NCBI GenBank assembly: GCA_030374735.1 | Contig: JASCIV010000006.1 | Location: 1 to 64,000 of the forward strand | Direction of reading: 5' to 3' | From: Gracilaria caudata | Taxonomy: Eukaryota; Rhodophyta; Florideophyceae; Gracilariales; Gracilariaceae | Length of the DNA stretch: 64,000 bases | In this document: positions 1 to 10,883 of the stretch, in pieces | Position numbering within the stretch: position 1 is the first letter of the stretch | How the letters are laid out: each line of letters starts with the position of its first letter | Program-made: the position numbers and the translations under genes | The notes under the pieces: generated by a model | Database searches by the model: none | What the model saw: only the letters and a program-made list of their open reading frames with translations | What the model was told of the DNA's origin: nothing

Positions 1-610
1 TGTGCGGGAGGGGGGTGGGGGAGGGGGAGAGCACAAGTCTGTGGCGCGTACAGCGGGACGTGCGCGGGGCGAAGCGCCGCCGCGTTGGCGGCGAGTTGGT
101 TTATCTAATGAGCGGCAACCAACGCGGCGGCGGCATACCGCCCCCCCGCCCAGCGCGCGCGCGTGGCACCTCCACCGCGCCGCGCTTTCTGACAGCGCCG
201 TGGGCGTGGCGCGCCACCCGCCGCCACCATGGCGCCCAATGGGCGCGCGCGCGCGCCGCAGACGCGCCCAATCTCCGCCGCGAGCACGCGCGCAGCGTCG
301 AGCGCCGCGCGCTTCGCCACGCCCACTCGCGCGCCACCGCGCTGTGGAAGCTCCGTGCCGCCCCGCGCACCGCCGCGCACCGTCCGTCCGCGCGCTGTAA
401 GCGCGCGTTCGTCCTGTACACGCCGTGTAAGCCGCGCTCCGTGCCGCCGCCCGCAGCCGCCGCCCCGCGCGCACGTGCGCGTTGCGCGCGCGCCGCCGTG
501 CAAACGGCGCGCGCGCGGAGCTGCAAGCGCGCCGCGCGCCCCGCGCGTCGGCGCCGCCCCCCGCGCCGTCCCCCGCGACGCCGCGAGCGGCGGCAGCAGC
601 AGCAGCAGTC
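1..610. other. GC-rich 5' flank, no gene seen
   Basis: This stretch is extremely GC-rich with CGCGCG runs. It has long open frames on both strands because stop codons are rare in such sequence. They are arginine/alanine/proline-rich, overlap one another and resemble no family. I read it as upstream and 5' UTR sequence of the gene starting at 611. Confidence 0.5.
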
Positions 611-3442
611 ATGCAGCTGGGCGCCGATCACGCGCCGCAGCAGCCGTCGTCCCCTTCGCCGCCGTCGCCGCCGCCGCAGCCGCCGCCGCAGCCGCCGCCG
701 CCGCCGCCGCGTCCCAAGCAGCGTCGCCGCGGCCGTCCGCGCTCGCCCGTGTTCTCGTACTTCCGCCGGCTGGTGGACCAGCGCGGGCTGTTTGTGGGCA
801 ACCAATGCTCCTTCTGCAACTTTGTTTCGCGCGATCGCTCCGAGAACCCCACGTACCTCACGCGCCACATCATCCGCACGTGCAGCGCGCCGCAGCATGT
901 GAAGGACGCGCTTTCGGCGCGCTTTGTCAACACCGCCGCGCTGTTGCCGCCGCCGCCGTCCGAGCTCGCCGCGCCCGCCGTGTCGTCGCCGTCGCCGCAG
1001 CTGCAGCAGACCACCGTCGTGCTTTCCACCTCGCATCCGCACGCGCACCCGCACGCGCACCCGCACAAGCCGCCGCCGTACGCGTCGCAGCCTGACGCCG
1101 TGCACCACCTTCAGTCGCCGCAACCCTCACTCGACGCGTCTCAACCGCCGCAGCAACCGCCGCCCGCCGTGCCCGCGCCCGCCGTGCCCGCGCCCGCCGT
1201 GCCGCAGCCCGCCGCGTCCTTTCCCGCGCTCGCTCACCACCAACACCACCAGCACCACCCGCTGCCGCCGCAACGCGCGCTCGGAATCACAAAGTCGCGC
1301 AGAGGCCGCCCGCGCTCGCCCGCGCTGCTGCACTTTCGCCGCCACATCGACGAGAATGGCGTCTTCATCGCCAACCAGTGCATCCACTGCTCGTTTGTGT
1401 CGCGCGATCGCTCGGAGAACTCCACGCTGCTGCTGCGACACCTGCTGTCCGCCTCGTGCTGCGCGCCGGAGAACGTGCGACAAATGCTGCGCGCCAACAA
1501 GGGCGCGTCCAAGACCGTTCGTAAACGAGCTGTGCCACACGCTCTTGTGAGTGCGCCGCCCATTGTTCACGCCGCCGCCTCCCGCCACTCGCTGGTGCTG
1601 TCCGTGCTCAGGTTTATGCTGCTGAATGACCTGCCGTTTTCCACCGTCGAAAGCCCGCTCTTTCACGATCTCTTGCTCAGTACCAGAAGCGCCCCCGCGC
1701 TCACCGAAGCTGCGCCTAACTTTGCGCCGCCGCCGCCGCCGTCGCACCCCACCAATGCTCACTCCCAAATCACGCACCACCAACTTGAAACTTTTCTGTC
1801 GCAACGATCGTGCGCGCAGCTGCTGCACGTGTTCAACCACAGCCCTGCACAGCCGTATTCATCCGCGCAGCTTATCATTTATTTTGCAGACAACTCGCGC
1901 GAAGCCGCCGCCTGTTGCCGCCACTTCCACGCCCCACACAGCAATCACCTCGCCGCTGAGGCGGAGGAGTGTGCCGCTTATGTGGCCTCTGTGTTCCGCT
2001 ATGTGTCCGCTTCGCACCTCTCGTATCTGTTTTCCAAAAACTGTCGCTCCAGCTTCTCCTCCAGTGTGGCGCACATTGTGCAGCACGCGCAGCAGCAGAG
2101 CGACATCCAGTGTGAGCAGGTGCTCGTCAGCAGACCGCTCGTGGCTGTGCACAAGCCGCGCTCCATTCCGAAGAGCGAGCTCAACCTGGTGTGGCTGCCC
2201 GACATTGTCAGAGAGGTAGACATTCTTTGTCAGGAGCTTTTGGCACAGGTTCCGCTGCTCATTCGCGTGCAGAGAAGAAACAAAATTCTGGCCGCGTACT
2301 TTAGAGAGGACTACAGCAAGCCTGTTTCGGACGAATTGTTTGGGCGCACCGACCACGAAAGGCAAACCTTTCAACGCTATCTGCAGTTCATTGCCAACAG
2401 CGAACATGCCATTCGATCTTGTCATGTGGTTGAGCTTGCATCGCACACGTATGATCTGGTTTGCAAGGCGCAGGCCACTCATGAGGACGCCACACGAGTG
2501 GTTGACACTCGCAACTTCATCACCACCTTGACGGAGGACAGTTGCGGCAATGTGTCCCTCAGCCAAGAGGTGATTCGTCTGGTGCTTTCTAGCCCTTATC
2601 GCGACGACCTCAACGCGTTTGTGTCTGTGATGAAGCCGCTGACGGCGCTGATTTCGCTGTACAGACTTGCGGACGATGCGCCCTCGATAAACTACTCGAG
2701 ACCTTTTGTTGATGTGGGTGATCTGTTTCGATGCCCGCTACTGCTTCGCACCAGGTCTGTGGCGCATGTGCTGCCGGATTGTGTGGGAACGCTGCGTGAG
2801 CTTTACTCGGAAAAGTTTCCGCAGTACGAGGATGATTTGCGCTTGCTACGCGGTCATGCCGCCTGTCGACTGTTGGGCAAAGGGGTGGACGGGTGCCCTC
2901 CTGTTGCCGACGACATTTCGTACATTGCTGCGCTCCTGAATCCCAACGGCGACTTATCAAACACCAAGGGCATCACCGTGGACGAGGTGTGGAAGCGCGC
3001 CGTGCAGTACGTGCAAGCGCATCAGAGCGAACAGGGCGAAGTGCAGGTGAAGGCGGTGCTGGACCAATTGCAGGAGTTTCAGAACCGAAGAGGCCGATTT
3101 GCGGATGACAACTTGTTCGGCGAAGGCAGTGACGGTATGGATCCGCTGGAGTGGTGGCAGACCAAGTGTGTGCATATTGCACCGGAGTTGCGCTCCGTCG
3201 CGCAAACGGTGCTGAGTGTGCCCACCACGGCGTTTGCTGCGGTTCGTCACATGACCAATTTCAATGCGTGCAACGAGGACTTGCAGCGATCGGAGGCGGA
3301 CGCGGAAATGGAGAAGAGACGGCTCATCACGTGGAATCTTAGGTTGAGCATGGCCAGGATGAAGGCTGAGGAGAAGCAGAAGAGCGTTGCCGAGGGCGAA
3401 GCAAAGTGCTCCCGCTTCAAGGCGGAGAGAACATTGTTGTAA
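611..3442 (+). CDS. hAT-transposase-derived protein with two AT-hook/BED-like zinc-finger modules
   Basis: The protein has 943 residues from the first in-frame ATG; the open frame begins earlier but only with non-ATG codons. After a proline-rich stretch (about residues 11-35) comes a module made of an AT-hook (RRRGRPRSP, near 38-46) and a zinc-finger-like block (C66-x2-C69 ... H86-x4-C91). A second copy of the whole module, again GRPRSP then C-x2-C and H-rich residues, lies near 230-285; both contain the phrase SRDRSEN. The C-terminal two thirds, with an LNP motif near residue 780, resembles the body of hAT-family transposases (DUF659-like), but I could not place the catalytic acidic residues. 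There are no flanking terminal repeats, so a domesticated DNA-binding protein is more likely than an active transposase. Role unknown; nuclear location inferred. No intron is needed. Confidence 0.6.
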   Translation: MQLGADHAPQQPSSPSPPSPPPQPPPQPPPPPPRPKQRRRGRPRSPVFSYFRRLVDQRGLFVGNQCSFCNFVSRDRSENPTYLTRHIIRTCSAPQHVKDALSARFVNTAALLPPPPSELAAPAVSSPSPQLQQTTVVLSTSHPHAHPHAHPHKPPPYASQPDAVHHLQSPQPSLDASQPPQQPPPAVPAPAVPAPAVPQPAASFPALAHHQHHQHHPLPPQRALGITKSRRGRPRSPALLHFRRHIDENGVFIANQCIHCSFVSRDRSENSTLLLRHLLSASCCAPENVRQMLRANKGASKTVRKRAVPHALVSAPPIVHAAASRHSLVLSVLRFMLLNDLPFSTVESPLFHDLLLSTRSAPALTEAAPNFAPPPPPSHPTNAHSQITHHQLETFLSQRSCAQLLHVFNHSPAQPYSSAQLIIYFADNSREAAACCRHFHAPHSNHLAAEAEECAAYVASVFRYVSASHLSYLFSKNCRSSFSSSVAHIVQHAQQQSDIQCEQVLVSRPLVAVHKPRSIPKSELNLVWLPDIVREVDILCQELLAQVPLLIRVQRRNKILAAYFREDYSKPVSDELFGRTDHERQTFQRYLQFIANSEHAIRSCHVVELASHTYDLVCKAQATHEDATRVVDTRNFITTLTEDSCGNVSLSQEVIRLVLSSPYRDDLNAFVSVMKPLTALISLYRLADDAPSINYSRPFVDVGDLFRCPLLLRTRSVAHVLPDCVGTLRELYSEKFPQYEDDLRLLRGHAACRLLGKGVDGCPPVADDISYIAALLNPNGDLSNTKGITVDEVWKRAVQYVQAHQSEQGEVQVKAVLDQLQEFQNRRGRFADDNLFGEGSDGMDPLEWWQTKCVHIAPELRSVAQTVLSVPTTAFAAVRHMTNFNACNEDLQRSEADAEMEKRRLITWNLRLSMARMKAEEKQKSVAEGEAKCSRFKAERTLL

Positions 3443-3914
3443 CACTACTAAGGATGGTGGGCGCGCGCGCTCTTCTCGCTTATATGAGCACGACTGCTAA
3501 AAGCCTGGAGGCGCGGCGATGTGACGCGTGATGTGCGAACAGCTCGGCGCGTTCTGGAGGGAGTTCATTGGACATTTGAATTGCGCTTCATGCATTACGT
3601 GTATAGCGTTCGCTACCTCCTGTGTAAAGTTATCGCACATCAAGTAGCGGCAATGCACATGGCCATGACCAGGCGTCAACATGAGCAGCCGCGTGCAAAG
3701 CTGCAATAGGTCGATGACATGCAATGGAGTCGCTCCCGTGGTGAGCAGATATCTCCTTTGGGAGTGCACCCTCGGCGATACTTCAAACATCGCTACGCAG
3801 AAGGGTGGAGACTGACATCATGGGCTGTTCGATACCTACAAACGGAGCAAACAACGCTTCTCCTCCTCTACCCCGTGCACTTCTCTTTTGCTTCTCGCAT
3901 TGAAAACATACACT
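3443..3914. other. Intergenic, 5' region of glycosyltransferase
   Basis: No supported gene. A 97-codon ATG frame on the minus strand (3790 to 3497) has no recognisable motif, and I do not call it. The sequence just before 3915 is pyrimidine-rich, like a short 5' UTR. Confidence 0.4.
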
Positions 3915-5558
3915 ATGGCTGCTACGACCTTCGTGGGCACTTCGCGTCGCGCTCGCACTACCTCGTCCATTGTCTCCTCGCCGCCGTTACCGACGCACCG
4001 TCGTTCACCGCAGTCGAAGAAGCGCTTCCGCTTCTCCTGCGGTCTGCTTCTTGTACCCATATCTTGCCTCCTTCTGCTCGCACTAGTGTTACTATGGAAG
4101 CCGGCGCGACACGCCAGACCGCCCAGTCTGCAAGCATCCCTTTCCAGCCTGCCGACAGCACAGTTGGAACGCTTCTTTTCTGCTGCCGTGCCAGCTGTGT
4201 CCAACCCGTCAGCGGCGTTTGCCGATCGTCCACCGCGCTTGCTTGGCGGTGCACATGATGGGCAGCCCTTTTTCATGACGGATGACGTCAGTGACTCCTT
4301 TTTTGGCAAGTGTTATGTTGCGTCGCAGCGTTCCATGTTTCATCCTTGCTTGAGTCGCGGCGCTGATCGCGCGGAGATTGAGGCCAGGCGCTTTGCCAAG
4401 CAGCCTCGAGATTTTGACGACGTTTTTGCTGTGGTGGATGAGAAGCGCTTTCTGTATCACGCCGATCGACCCAGTGTGCATACGGTGGATGAACTAGGTG
4501 CTGGGTTGGTCACCGATTACGACGATGTTCGAAAAGTTGCCATCTCACTCACACAACAAGATGTGAAAAAGGGCACGCTCAGCAACTTTAGCACACCTGT
4601 TGTATACATGCGCAATACCCGCCGTGACGGCTTTCAAAGCATTGTTAACGTTCGCGCCATTGTCGAGTACTTCAATCGTAACGGAACCAAACGCGCGGCC
4701 AAGCCGCTGGTGAGTCGCGTTGTTGCGGTCACAAAGGGTTATGGCAGACCGTGTGAAGTCCATTTTGTACGCCCCCGTGAGTCGGTGCGCATTCACATAG
4801 TGGTGGCGTATTCCGGACGTCCCGCCAGGTTGGCGGCCTTTTTGAACATGTTTGATGCTTACTACAAAAAGACTCAAACGGATCTGCTTCGTATCATCGT
4901 GACCACCACACAGAAAGAGGAAGCACAGGTCAAATCTGAAGTGAAGAAATGTAAACATCTCACTTCAACCAGGATCAAGATAGTGCATTCACGTGGAGAT
5001 ATAAACGGCGGTTTTTCACGCGCTGTGGCGATGCGAGAGGCAGCCAAGCTTGTGCCCGATAAGGAGATCATGTTCCTCTCAGACATTGATGTGGTCATTC
5101 GTGGAAACTTTCTGCAAAACTGCAGAGTGAACTCCATAATGGGATCGCAAGCATGGTTCCCCGTAATGTTCTCACTGTATCCGTACGGAAAGTCGCTGTC
5201 GAGTAAAGATGGATTTTGGAGAAGAAGCAGCTACGGAATGGTGTGCATGTACAAGGCTGACTTTGACAAGGTTGGCGGATTTGGAGGAAATGAAGAAAAG
5301 AACTTCCAAGGTTGGGGTTCTGAAGATGTTTTCTTGTACAATCAGTTCCGAGACAATGCGGACTATGCAGTGCTGAGAACGCTGGAGCCGGGTCTGTTAC
5401 ACCAGTGGCACAGCAAAGAGTGTCCCCGAAACAAGCACTACAAAGAATGCATGCGGACTCTGTACATGACAATCGGCAGCCAGGAAACATTGGCAAAGTT
5501 GATGGCGGAAGCGGATTTGGATATTTCCAGCTTGACCAAGGATGCGCTACCAGTGTGA
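3915..5558 (+). CDS. Chondroitin N-acetylgalactosaminyltransferase-like Golgi glycosyltransferase
   Basis: A 547-residue type II membrane protein: a basic cytosolic tail, one transmembrane segment near residues 40-61, then a lumenal domain. The C-terminal half matches the chondroitin GalNAc-transferase (CHGN, GT7-like) fold. It has the metal-binding DxD as D390-I-D392 in FLSDIDVV, a WGSED motif near 467-471 comparable to the WGxED of beta-1,4-galactosyltransferases, and a late HQWH...C segment. The family transfers GalNAc or Gal from UDP-sugars to growing glycan chains in the Golgi. ATG 3915 was chosen because earlier in-frame starts are not ATG and the context (CACTATGG) is good. The acceptor in this organism is unknown; a sulfated cell-wall polysaccharide or proteoglycan is a guess supported by the sulfotransferase at 38.2-39.3 kb. 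Confidence 0.8.
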   Translation: MAATTFVGTSRRARTTSSIVSSPPLPTHRRSPQSKKRFRFSCGLLLVPISCLLLLALVLLWKPARHARPPSLQASLSSLPTAQLERFFSAAVPAVSNPSAAFADRPPRLLGGAHDGQPFFMTDDVSDSFFGKCYVASQRSMFHPCLSRGADRAEIEARRFAKQPRDFDDVFAVVDEKRFLYHADRPSVHTVDELGAGLVTDYDDVRKVAISLTQQDVKKGTLSNFSTPVVYMRNTRRDGFQSIVNVRAIVEYFNRNGTKRAAKPLVSRVVAVTKGYGRPCEVHFVRPRESVRIHIVVAYSGRPARLAAFLNMFDAYYKKTQTDLLRIIVTTTQKEEAQVKSEVKKCKHLTSTRIKIVHSRGDINGGFSRAVAMREAAKLVPDKEIMFLSDIDVVIRGNFLQNCRVNSIMGSQAWFPVMFSLYPYGKSLSSKDGFWRRSSYGMVCMYKADFDKVGGFGGNEEKNFQGWGSEDVFLYNQFRDNADYAVLRTLEPGLLHQWHSKECPRNKHYKECMRTLYMTIGSQETLAKLMAEADLDISSLTKDALPV

Positions 5559-6550
5559 GAATCTTCGACTCTGTTCCAGATGCATTTCCCCAATATTTGT
5601 GGGTAGCAATAAGGCTTGTTCATGACCTAATATCGATGCGAGGCGTCAGTTATTAGCGCGATAGATGATGCATCGATAGTTGTAACTATGACCCGTGACA
5701 TGGAGGCAAAAGTCTAACTAATAAACACGCGCATAGGAATGGACGTGGTGTACGAATGATGAGCTTTCCACAGTGTGTTCTTTGTCCGTGCATTGGTTTC
5801 TTAGTATTTCAGACAATCAACTCGGGCGTTGCGAACTAGCGATGGAAAGATGTCTGTGACCTGTTCCTCACGAGGCGAAACGCGCTTGACTACGGCCGCA
5901 AAACGTTGGAGGGGTGGAACAAGCCTGCGGAGCGCATCCAAAGGTCGATGCTGAAAACGAAGTGTCACGGTGCGCATCGTATTTGACGCAGGGTCCTGTC
6001 TCAGCCTTCTATCGACGTCTCAAGACCGCGAAGCAGTCGCATGCATATGCGCCAGACAATAAGCTTCTCAAGGCGATGCTAGATGCTCAACAGGGATTGG
6101 GTGAAAGCATCAAGGAAGCGTATTTCTCTGGCGCATGAGCATTGGCACACGTCAGAAAGCTTTTCAGAGGCAAAGCTCGAAGAATAAGGCGATGGGGTCT
6201 ACGGAGATTAAGGTGGGGGATGCAATGACGGGCGGGGTGTGCGTGTGAGATTGGCAACCGCTGTCGGACTTGTGACCGCGTTTGTCTTTTTACCTTCGTG
6301 GATTGTTTATCACAACCGAACGTGCAAGTGGTGCTGACGTGTTACCCATGGTAAACCCTCATGGTTTAGAATTTACTGAGAAAAAAGCTCTACACGTGAG
6401 CACACATGCGCTATCAAATCGCGCTAACGGATTGTCTCTTCTCGGCGCTCTGCATCTCGTCTTAAAAACCTCTCGAGCTCTCTTCTACCGCTTCGCATCT
6501 CCGTTCTCTATACGGCTAGGTCGGAAGCATCCTCACCGCCTCCGTTTCGA
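5559..6550. other. Intergenic, possible small exon at 5890-6138
   Basis: This ~1 kb holds no firmly supported gene. A frame at 5890-6138 lacks an ATG but reads as a plausible soluble protein tail (VSAFYRRLKTAKQ, then LGESIKEAYFSGA before the stop). It could be the last exon of a small spliced gene; a good acceptor-like site (tagtatttcag) lies at about 5810. I do not recognise it. The region from about 6400 to 6550 is pyrimidine-rich and is probably the EPSP synthase leader. Confidence 0.25.
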
Positions 6551-8011
6551 ATGGCGCCGCATCCCACGTTCGTATCCGCTCCTCTATTGTGCTCGCGCAG
6601 CACAAGCTCATCGTTCGTGCGTGGTGGCGACAAGCACTTGACGGCACGTCGCCCCTATGTACATCCGACCGTGAGCGTGCGGCGTTGCTCGCGCGTACGC
6701 ATGGCAATGTCCACAGCAGAATCTCTGAAATTGAACCCAATCAAGCAGATGAGCGGCACCATTAATCTGCCCGGATCCAAATCGCTTTCGAATCGCGTGT
6801 TGTTGCTGTCCGCGCTCGCAAGCGGCACTACTGAGATTCGTAACCTTTTGCAGTCCGATGACATTCGTTACATGAAGACGGCGCTTGATGCGCTTGGAAT
6901 TCACCACGAACAGGTTGGTGATGTGGTACGCGTGACTGGCTGCGGTGGCGACATTCCTACTGCAAGTGCAGAGTTGTTTCTGGGTAACGCTGGAACTGCG
7001 ATGAGACCGCTCGCCGCCGCCCTGTCCACGGTGAGCAAGGCTGGTGTTTACTTGCTGGATGGTACACCGAGAATGAGGGAACGCCCGATTGCGGACCTGA
7101 TCGATGCGCTGAAGCAACTTGGGGCGGATGTGCAGTGCTCTGACACTGGTTGTCCGCCCGTCACGATCCGCAACCAGGAGGGGCTGCCGGGCGGCGAGGC
7201 GTATGTGAGTGGAAAGATTAGCTCGCAGTATCTGAGTGCCCTGCTGATGGCTGCTCCGCTCGCCAAGAAGGACGTTACAATTATAATCAAGGACACGCTG
7301 GTTTCGGTTCCGTACGTGAAGATGACGATCAACCTGATGGCCAAATATGGTGTCGAGGTGCAAGTTAACGCGGAATACACGCAGTTTAGCATAAGAGCTC
7401 AGCAGCAATACACGTCACCCGGCGAAGTTTTCGTGGAGGGTGATGCGTCGTCCGCTAGTTACTTTCTGGCTGGCGCAGCCATCACTGGGGGACCAGTGAC
7501 AGTGCGCGGCTGCGGCTCGGACTCGATTCAAGGCGATGTGCAATTCGCGAGCGTGCTTGAACAGATGGGAGCGCGAGTAGAATGGGACAAGAACTCAATC
7601 AGCGTATCCCGCGACGCAAACAGCAGTCTGAAGGGCGTGGACGTGGACTGCGGAGACATTCCCGACGCGGCGATGAGCCTGGCCACAACGGCGCTATTCG
7701 CAGAGGGTAAGACGGCAATCCGCAACGTCTACAACTGGCGCGTCAAGGAGACGGAGCGAATGAAGGCCATCGTGACCGAACTGCGCAAGCTGGGTGCATA
7801 CGTGGAAGAGGGGCACGACTATTGTGTGATCACGCCGCCGAAGACACTGCACGAGGGAGTGGCGATCGATACGTACGATGACCATCGAATGGCGATGGCG
7901 TTCTCGCTGGCGGCGTGCGGCGGCGTGCCGGTAGTGATCAAGGACCCCAAATGCACGGCGAAGACGTTCCCGACGTACTTTGACGAGCTGGCCAAGCTGA
8001 GCGCCGAGTGA
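6551..8011 (+). CDS. aroA: 3-phosphoshikimate 1-carboxyvinyltransferase (EPSP synthase), plastid-targeted
   Basis: A 486-residue protein: a transit peptide of about 52 residues (MAPHPTFV..., with Phe at position 7), then a full-length EPSP synthase. It joins phosphoenolpyruvate to shikimate-3-phosphate, the sixth step of the shikimate pathway. Diagnostic motifs are [10 protein letters not shown] near 73-82 (substrate lysine), [17 protein letters not shown] (PEP-binding loop), [10 protein letters not shown] and [12 protein letters not shown]. The GNAGTAMRP loop has the residues typical of glyphosate-sensitive class I plant enzymes. It is a single-domain enzyme, not part of a fungal-type AROM pentafunctional protein. 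No intron. The cupin gene follows on the same strand about 115 bp downstream, with a CRE-like palindrome between them. Confidence 0.97.
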   Translation: MAPHPTFVSAPLLCSRSTSSSFVRGGDKHLTARRPYVHPTVSVRRCSRVRMAMSTAESLKLNPIKQMSGTINLPGSKSLSNRVLLLSALASGTTEIRNLLQSDDIRYMKTALDALGIHHEQVGDVVRVTGCGGDIPTASAELFLGNAGTAMRPLAAALSTVSKAGVYLLDGTPRMRERPIADLIDALKQLGADVQCSDTGCPPVTIRNQEGLPGGEAYVSGKISSQYLSALLMAAPLAKKDVTIIIKDTLVSVPYVKMTINLMAKYGVEVQVNAEYTQFSIRAQQQYTSPGEVFVEGDASSASYFLAGAAITGGPVTVRGCGSDSIQGDVQFASVLEQMGARVEWDKNSISVSRDANSSLKGVDVDCGDIPDAAMSLATTALFAEGKTAIRNVYNWRVKETERMKAIVTELRKLGAYVEEGHDYCVITPPKTLHEGVAIDTYDDHRMAMAFSLAACGGVPVVIKDPKCTAKTFPTYFDELAKLSAE

Positions 8012-8036
8012 CGCGCGTGACTTTCCACGGCGCGCG

Positions 8037-8044
8037 TGACGTCA
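8037..8044. promoter_or_regulatory. CRE-like palindrome TGACGTCA
   Basis: A perfect TGACGTCA octamer, flanked by CG and CG, lies between the EPSP synthase stop and the cupin start, about 83 bp upstream of the latter. This is the classic bZIP (CREB/ATF/TGA) site. Its position suits a proximal promoter element of the cupin gene; activity is inferred. Confidence 0.4.
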
Positions 8045-8126
8045 CGCAGCTCATTCTCGGTCGCATCAACGTCGTGCGCGAAGACCTCGCGGCTGGAGCT
8101 GCACCTCGCATGCCCGGGTGTGCTTC

Positions 8127-8636
8127 ATGGATCGTAGCGAGCGATGGAGCGCTCCGTTCCGCATTGCGGTAGCGTCGCTTTTGATCGCTTGCTTGAGTAT
8201 TGGCGTGGTGTTTTTGTTGCCTAAGAAACGTGCTGCTGTCGATGATGGCTTTGTAAATGTCTACAACGTGTGGACGGGCGTAGGCATGCAGCGAGTGCAC
8301 GCGCTTGTTCTCGACTTGGAGAGTAGCACCAATAGAACTAATTGGGAGACTGTGCGTTCTCCGCAACTGCACGCCGGCCTTGAGCGCGTTGAGGCTGGTG
8401 CTTGGATCCCGCCGCATTCGCACAGAACCGAAGAGATTGTTCTTGTTTATGAGGGGAACGGATATGTTCACGTTGGCGATGCACATAAAACTCCCATTCA
8501 AACCGGTTCTATGATTCATATTGCTACCGGCGTTCGTCATTCCTTTCATAATGCTGCTGATCAACCCATGTGGCTTATGTGGTGTTTTCCGACGCTTCAG
8601 AACAATAAGGCCTTCCAGTTTCGACAACAGTACTAG
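8127..8636 (+). CDS. Membrane-anchored cupin-domain protein
   Basis: A 169-residue protein with an N-terminal hydrophobic segment (FRIAVASLLIACLSIGVVFLL) that acts as a signal anchor, followed by one cupin-2 barrel. The first cupin motif is visible as PPHSHRTEEIVLVYEGNG, with two histidines and a glutamate able to bind a metal. The second is TGVRHSFHNAADQP. Cupins of this size range from isomerases and dioxygenases to storage or sensory proteins, so no substrate can be assigned. The barrel should lie outside the cytosol if the anchor is cleaved or type II. The start is the ATG at 8127; a GTG nine bases upstream is ignored. Confidence 0.75.
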   Translation: MDRSERWSAPFRIAVASLLIACLSIGVVFLLPKKRAAVDDGFVNVYNVWTGVGMQRVHALVLDLESSTNRTNWETVRSPQLHAGLERVEAGAWIPPHSHRTEEIVLVYEGNGYVHVGDAHKTPIQTGSMIHIATGVRHSFHNAADQPMWLMWCFPTLQNNKAFQFRQQY

Positions 8637-9902
8637 TCATCTCTCTCTCTCTTTTACAGGTGCAGTAGTTTAAGTACTACTTACTGCAGGTATTAGTCAT
8701 TGTCTTTTAACCGTTGCTTAGTTCGGCCGACGAGATGAAGCAACTTAGAAAAGCAGGAATCCCACCAACAAACGATTGTTCGCGCATTCTGTAAAGCCAG
8801 CTGACGTATAGGGTTTTCTATATGCAGCAGCTACGTGTTGCCTTCACCTCCAATTATGTTTTCATTCGACCAGTGGCTGTTCCCGCCTCTCAAGAACGGC
8901 AACTCAACCATACTATCGAAATCAAGCAGATGAGTCACATTAAAGATCGAGAAGAACAAATCCCGGGCGAGAGTTGCATTTTAAAGCGTCTTTGGGAGTG
9001 CAAATTGTAGGGGGTCGGGTTGATCATCATTCAATGCCGTGGTGCTCCCCAGAGTATTAGGCCTAGACCCTATTTTTGCTCCTTTCTATTCATATATACT
9101 GGCTTTTCTCACATTTTCGTGGCTCATTTCTTTCGTTTGAGAGATCTTGTTTATGTGGCGTCTTCGTCGTAGTTCTGCCGAGGAGGATGCCCCTTTGATA
9201 TACAAGTACAGCGTATGCTTTTTAGTCGCAAAAGTATTCATTACAAATACGATGGGTATATGCAGGCCTTCGAAAGAAATTCTGCTTGTGTTGAAAGCCT
9301 GAAACTTTTCTTTGTCAAGGTTTTATTATTTCGGTAATCGTTTCTTTCGTGAAGAGAACAGAACGTTGACTTCGGATTAGGTCTTTCTCTCTCTCTCTCT
9401 CTCATTCTACGTAGCAGAAAAGGGCACGTACGTGCAGCTCGCCTTCACGTGGTGTGCCTGTCTCCGATTCACTTCTTTGTGATCGGAGCGAAATGAGAAC
9501 CCACAGAAGTGTTTGGCCTTTCTACAGAGAGAAAACTTTCTTCGAAAGTTTTACTGCAGCATAGTAATTAGAGGCTGTTGTCCACAATAAAGAAGAAGAA
9601 ATGAGAACGCAGACGGATCTCCAAAGGAGGCCAAGAACAGACGTGGAGGAGTAGCAGAATATTAAAGTTCAATGTTCAGCTTTCTTCCTTGTAGAGGAAT
9701 CACAGCATATAACTTCCATTCAAGTAGAAAGCCACGGAATAAAAGCTCCCAACACATCCGACATTGTGTTATGTAATACGTAGTGCTCTCTGTCGAGCCT
9801 CTTCGATTACAATAATGACCTTCCAAATCTGAAATACAAACAACATCTTTCTTCTTCTTATTTTGGACAACAATCTTCGATTGCCAGACTGTAGTAGAAC
9901 CT
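8637..9902. other. Gene-poor AT-rich intergenic with CT microsatellites
   Basis: No coding region is supported. It contains CT-dinucleotide runs at about 8640-8655 and 9386-9403 and several polyadenylation-like AATAAA words. Composition is much more AT-rich than the neighbouring genes. Its right part may be 3' sequence of the LINE remnant that follows. Confidence 0.5.
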
Positions 9903-10614
9903 TTAAACAAGGTTCTCTATCTGTAAGAAGGCCAAGAACTTCTGTGGAAATTGTCGAACCAAAGCAGACACGGAGCTCTTCGCTGCTCGCGACAAACCTC
10001 TAAGCAGTTCACGACACGAGGAATGCGTAAACTGGCACCTAAAGACGACATGATCGGCATCCTTCTTAAAGTTTGTTCCACATCCGCAACGCAAGGTTTT
10101 CTTTTCTATATAAGACGCCACAGGATGAAGTGATGGCACATGGCCAGCGTAGTACTGTGGTAGCGTGACCCCGCGTTTCCTCAACAACTCTTTCATCACC
10201 CCCAACCGCCGTGCGACCTTCAAGAAACGGCTTGCTTTTTGGTTTCACTGACAACGCCGCCTGAACATCAAGCATATCGACGGCAACCTTGATCTGATTT
10301 TCCACGGAAAACAGGAGGCCGGACTTTGCCAACTTATTGACGCGTTCATTCTGCACTGTTCCGCAATGACTCGGGACCCAGGCAACATGTACTTCGCACC
10401 TACGACTCAGGTCTTCGAGTAAGAAGGCAAGACGTTGGGCGTGTGCTGGCTGACGACGCAGATTGTCCTGCAGCATGTCAAAAGAACATCTTTGCATGTG
10501 AAAAGAAGCATTGTTCTGTTCGCTCCCTGACGGCACGAGTTCTATTTTCGTGTGCTCATGACGTACTTTTCTGTTCACGTTTCTCTCACATTGAGAACGA
10601 CTGGTTCCCCCCAC
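9903..10614 (-). mobile_element. Non-LTR retrotransposon (LINE) remnant: RNase H and C-terminal zinc motif
   Basis: Read on the minus strand, two frames overlap. The upstream frame (10614 towards 10066) contains AWVPSHCGTVQNERVNKLAK, the typical final motif of the RNase H domain of LINE-type polyproteins (WxPxHxGxxxNExAD/NxLAK). The downstream frame (10223 to 9903) continues with YYAGHVPSLHP..., then CGCG...DADHVVFRC, which fits the cysteine/histidine tail found after RNase H. A frameshift separates the two, and no endonuclease or reverse-transcriptase domain is present. It is therefore a dead, 5'-truncated copy. Confidence 0.75.
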
Positions 10615-10883
10615 GCTTAAAACCGTTTTGCCAATTACATTCGAAGCGTATCATAAAGGGATTCAACTGAAGCACTGCCGTGATATTAGAGAGCATATCC
10701 ATCTGCAGGGTGCTTTCATCTACCCGCCTTTAATTCAGTAACTTTTCGAACCTCCCTATATCATCAAGATGAATTAAGGAGAGATTCTTTGTGTGACTGA
10801 ATTTGACCCGGAAGGAGCAACTCATGTCACGATGGGAGGAATACAACATTCATAATACACTCATGGATAGTCTCCTCGTCACT

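Noticed and set aside
2..1123. Long open frames on both strands in the GC-rich left end
   Set aside because: They are arginine/alanine-rich and overlap each other; low stop-codon frequency explains them.
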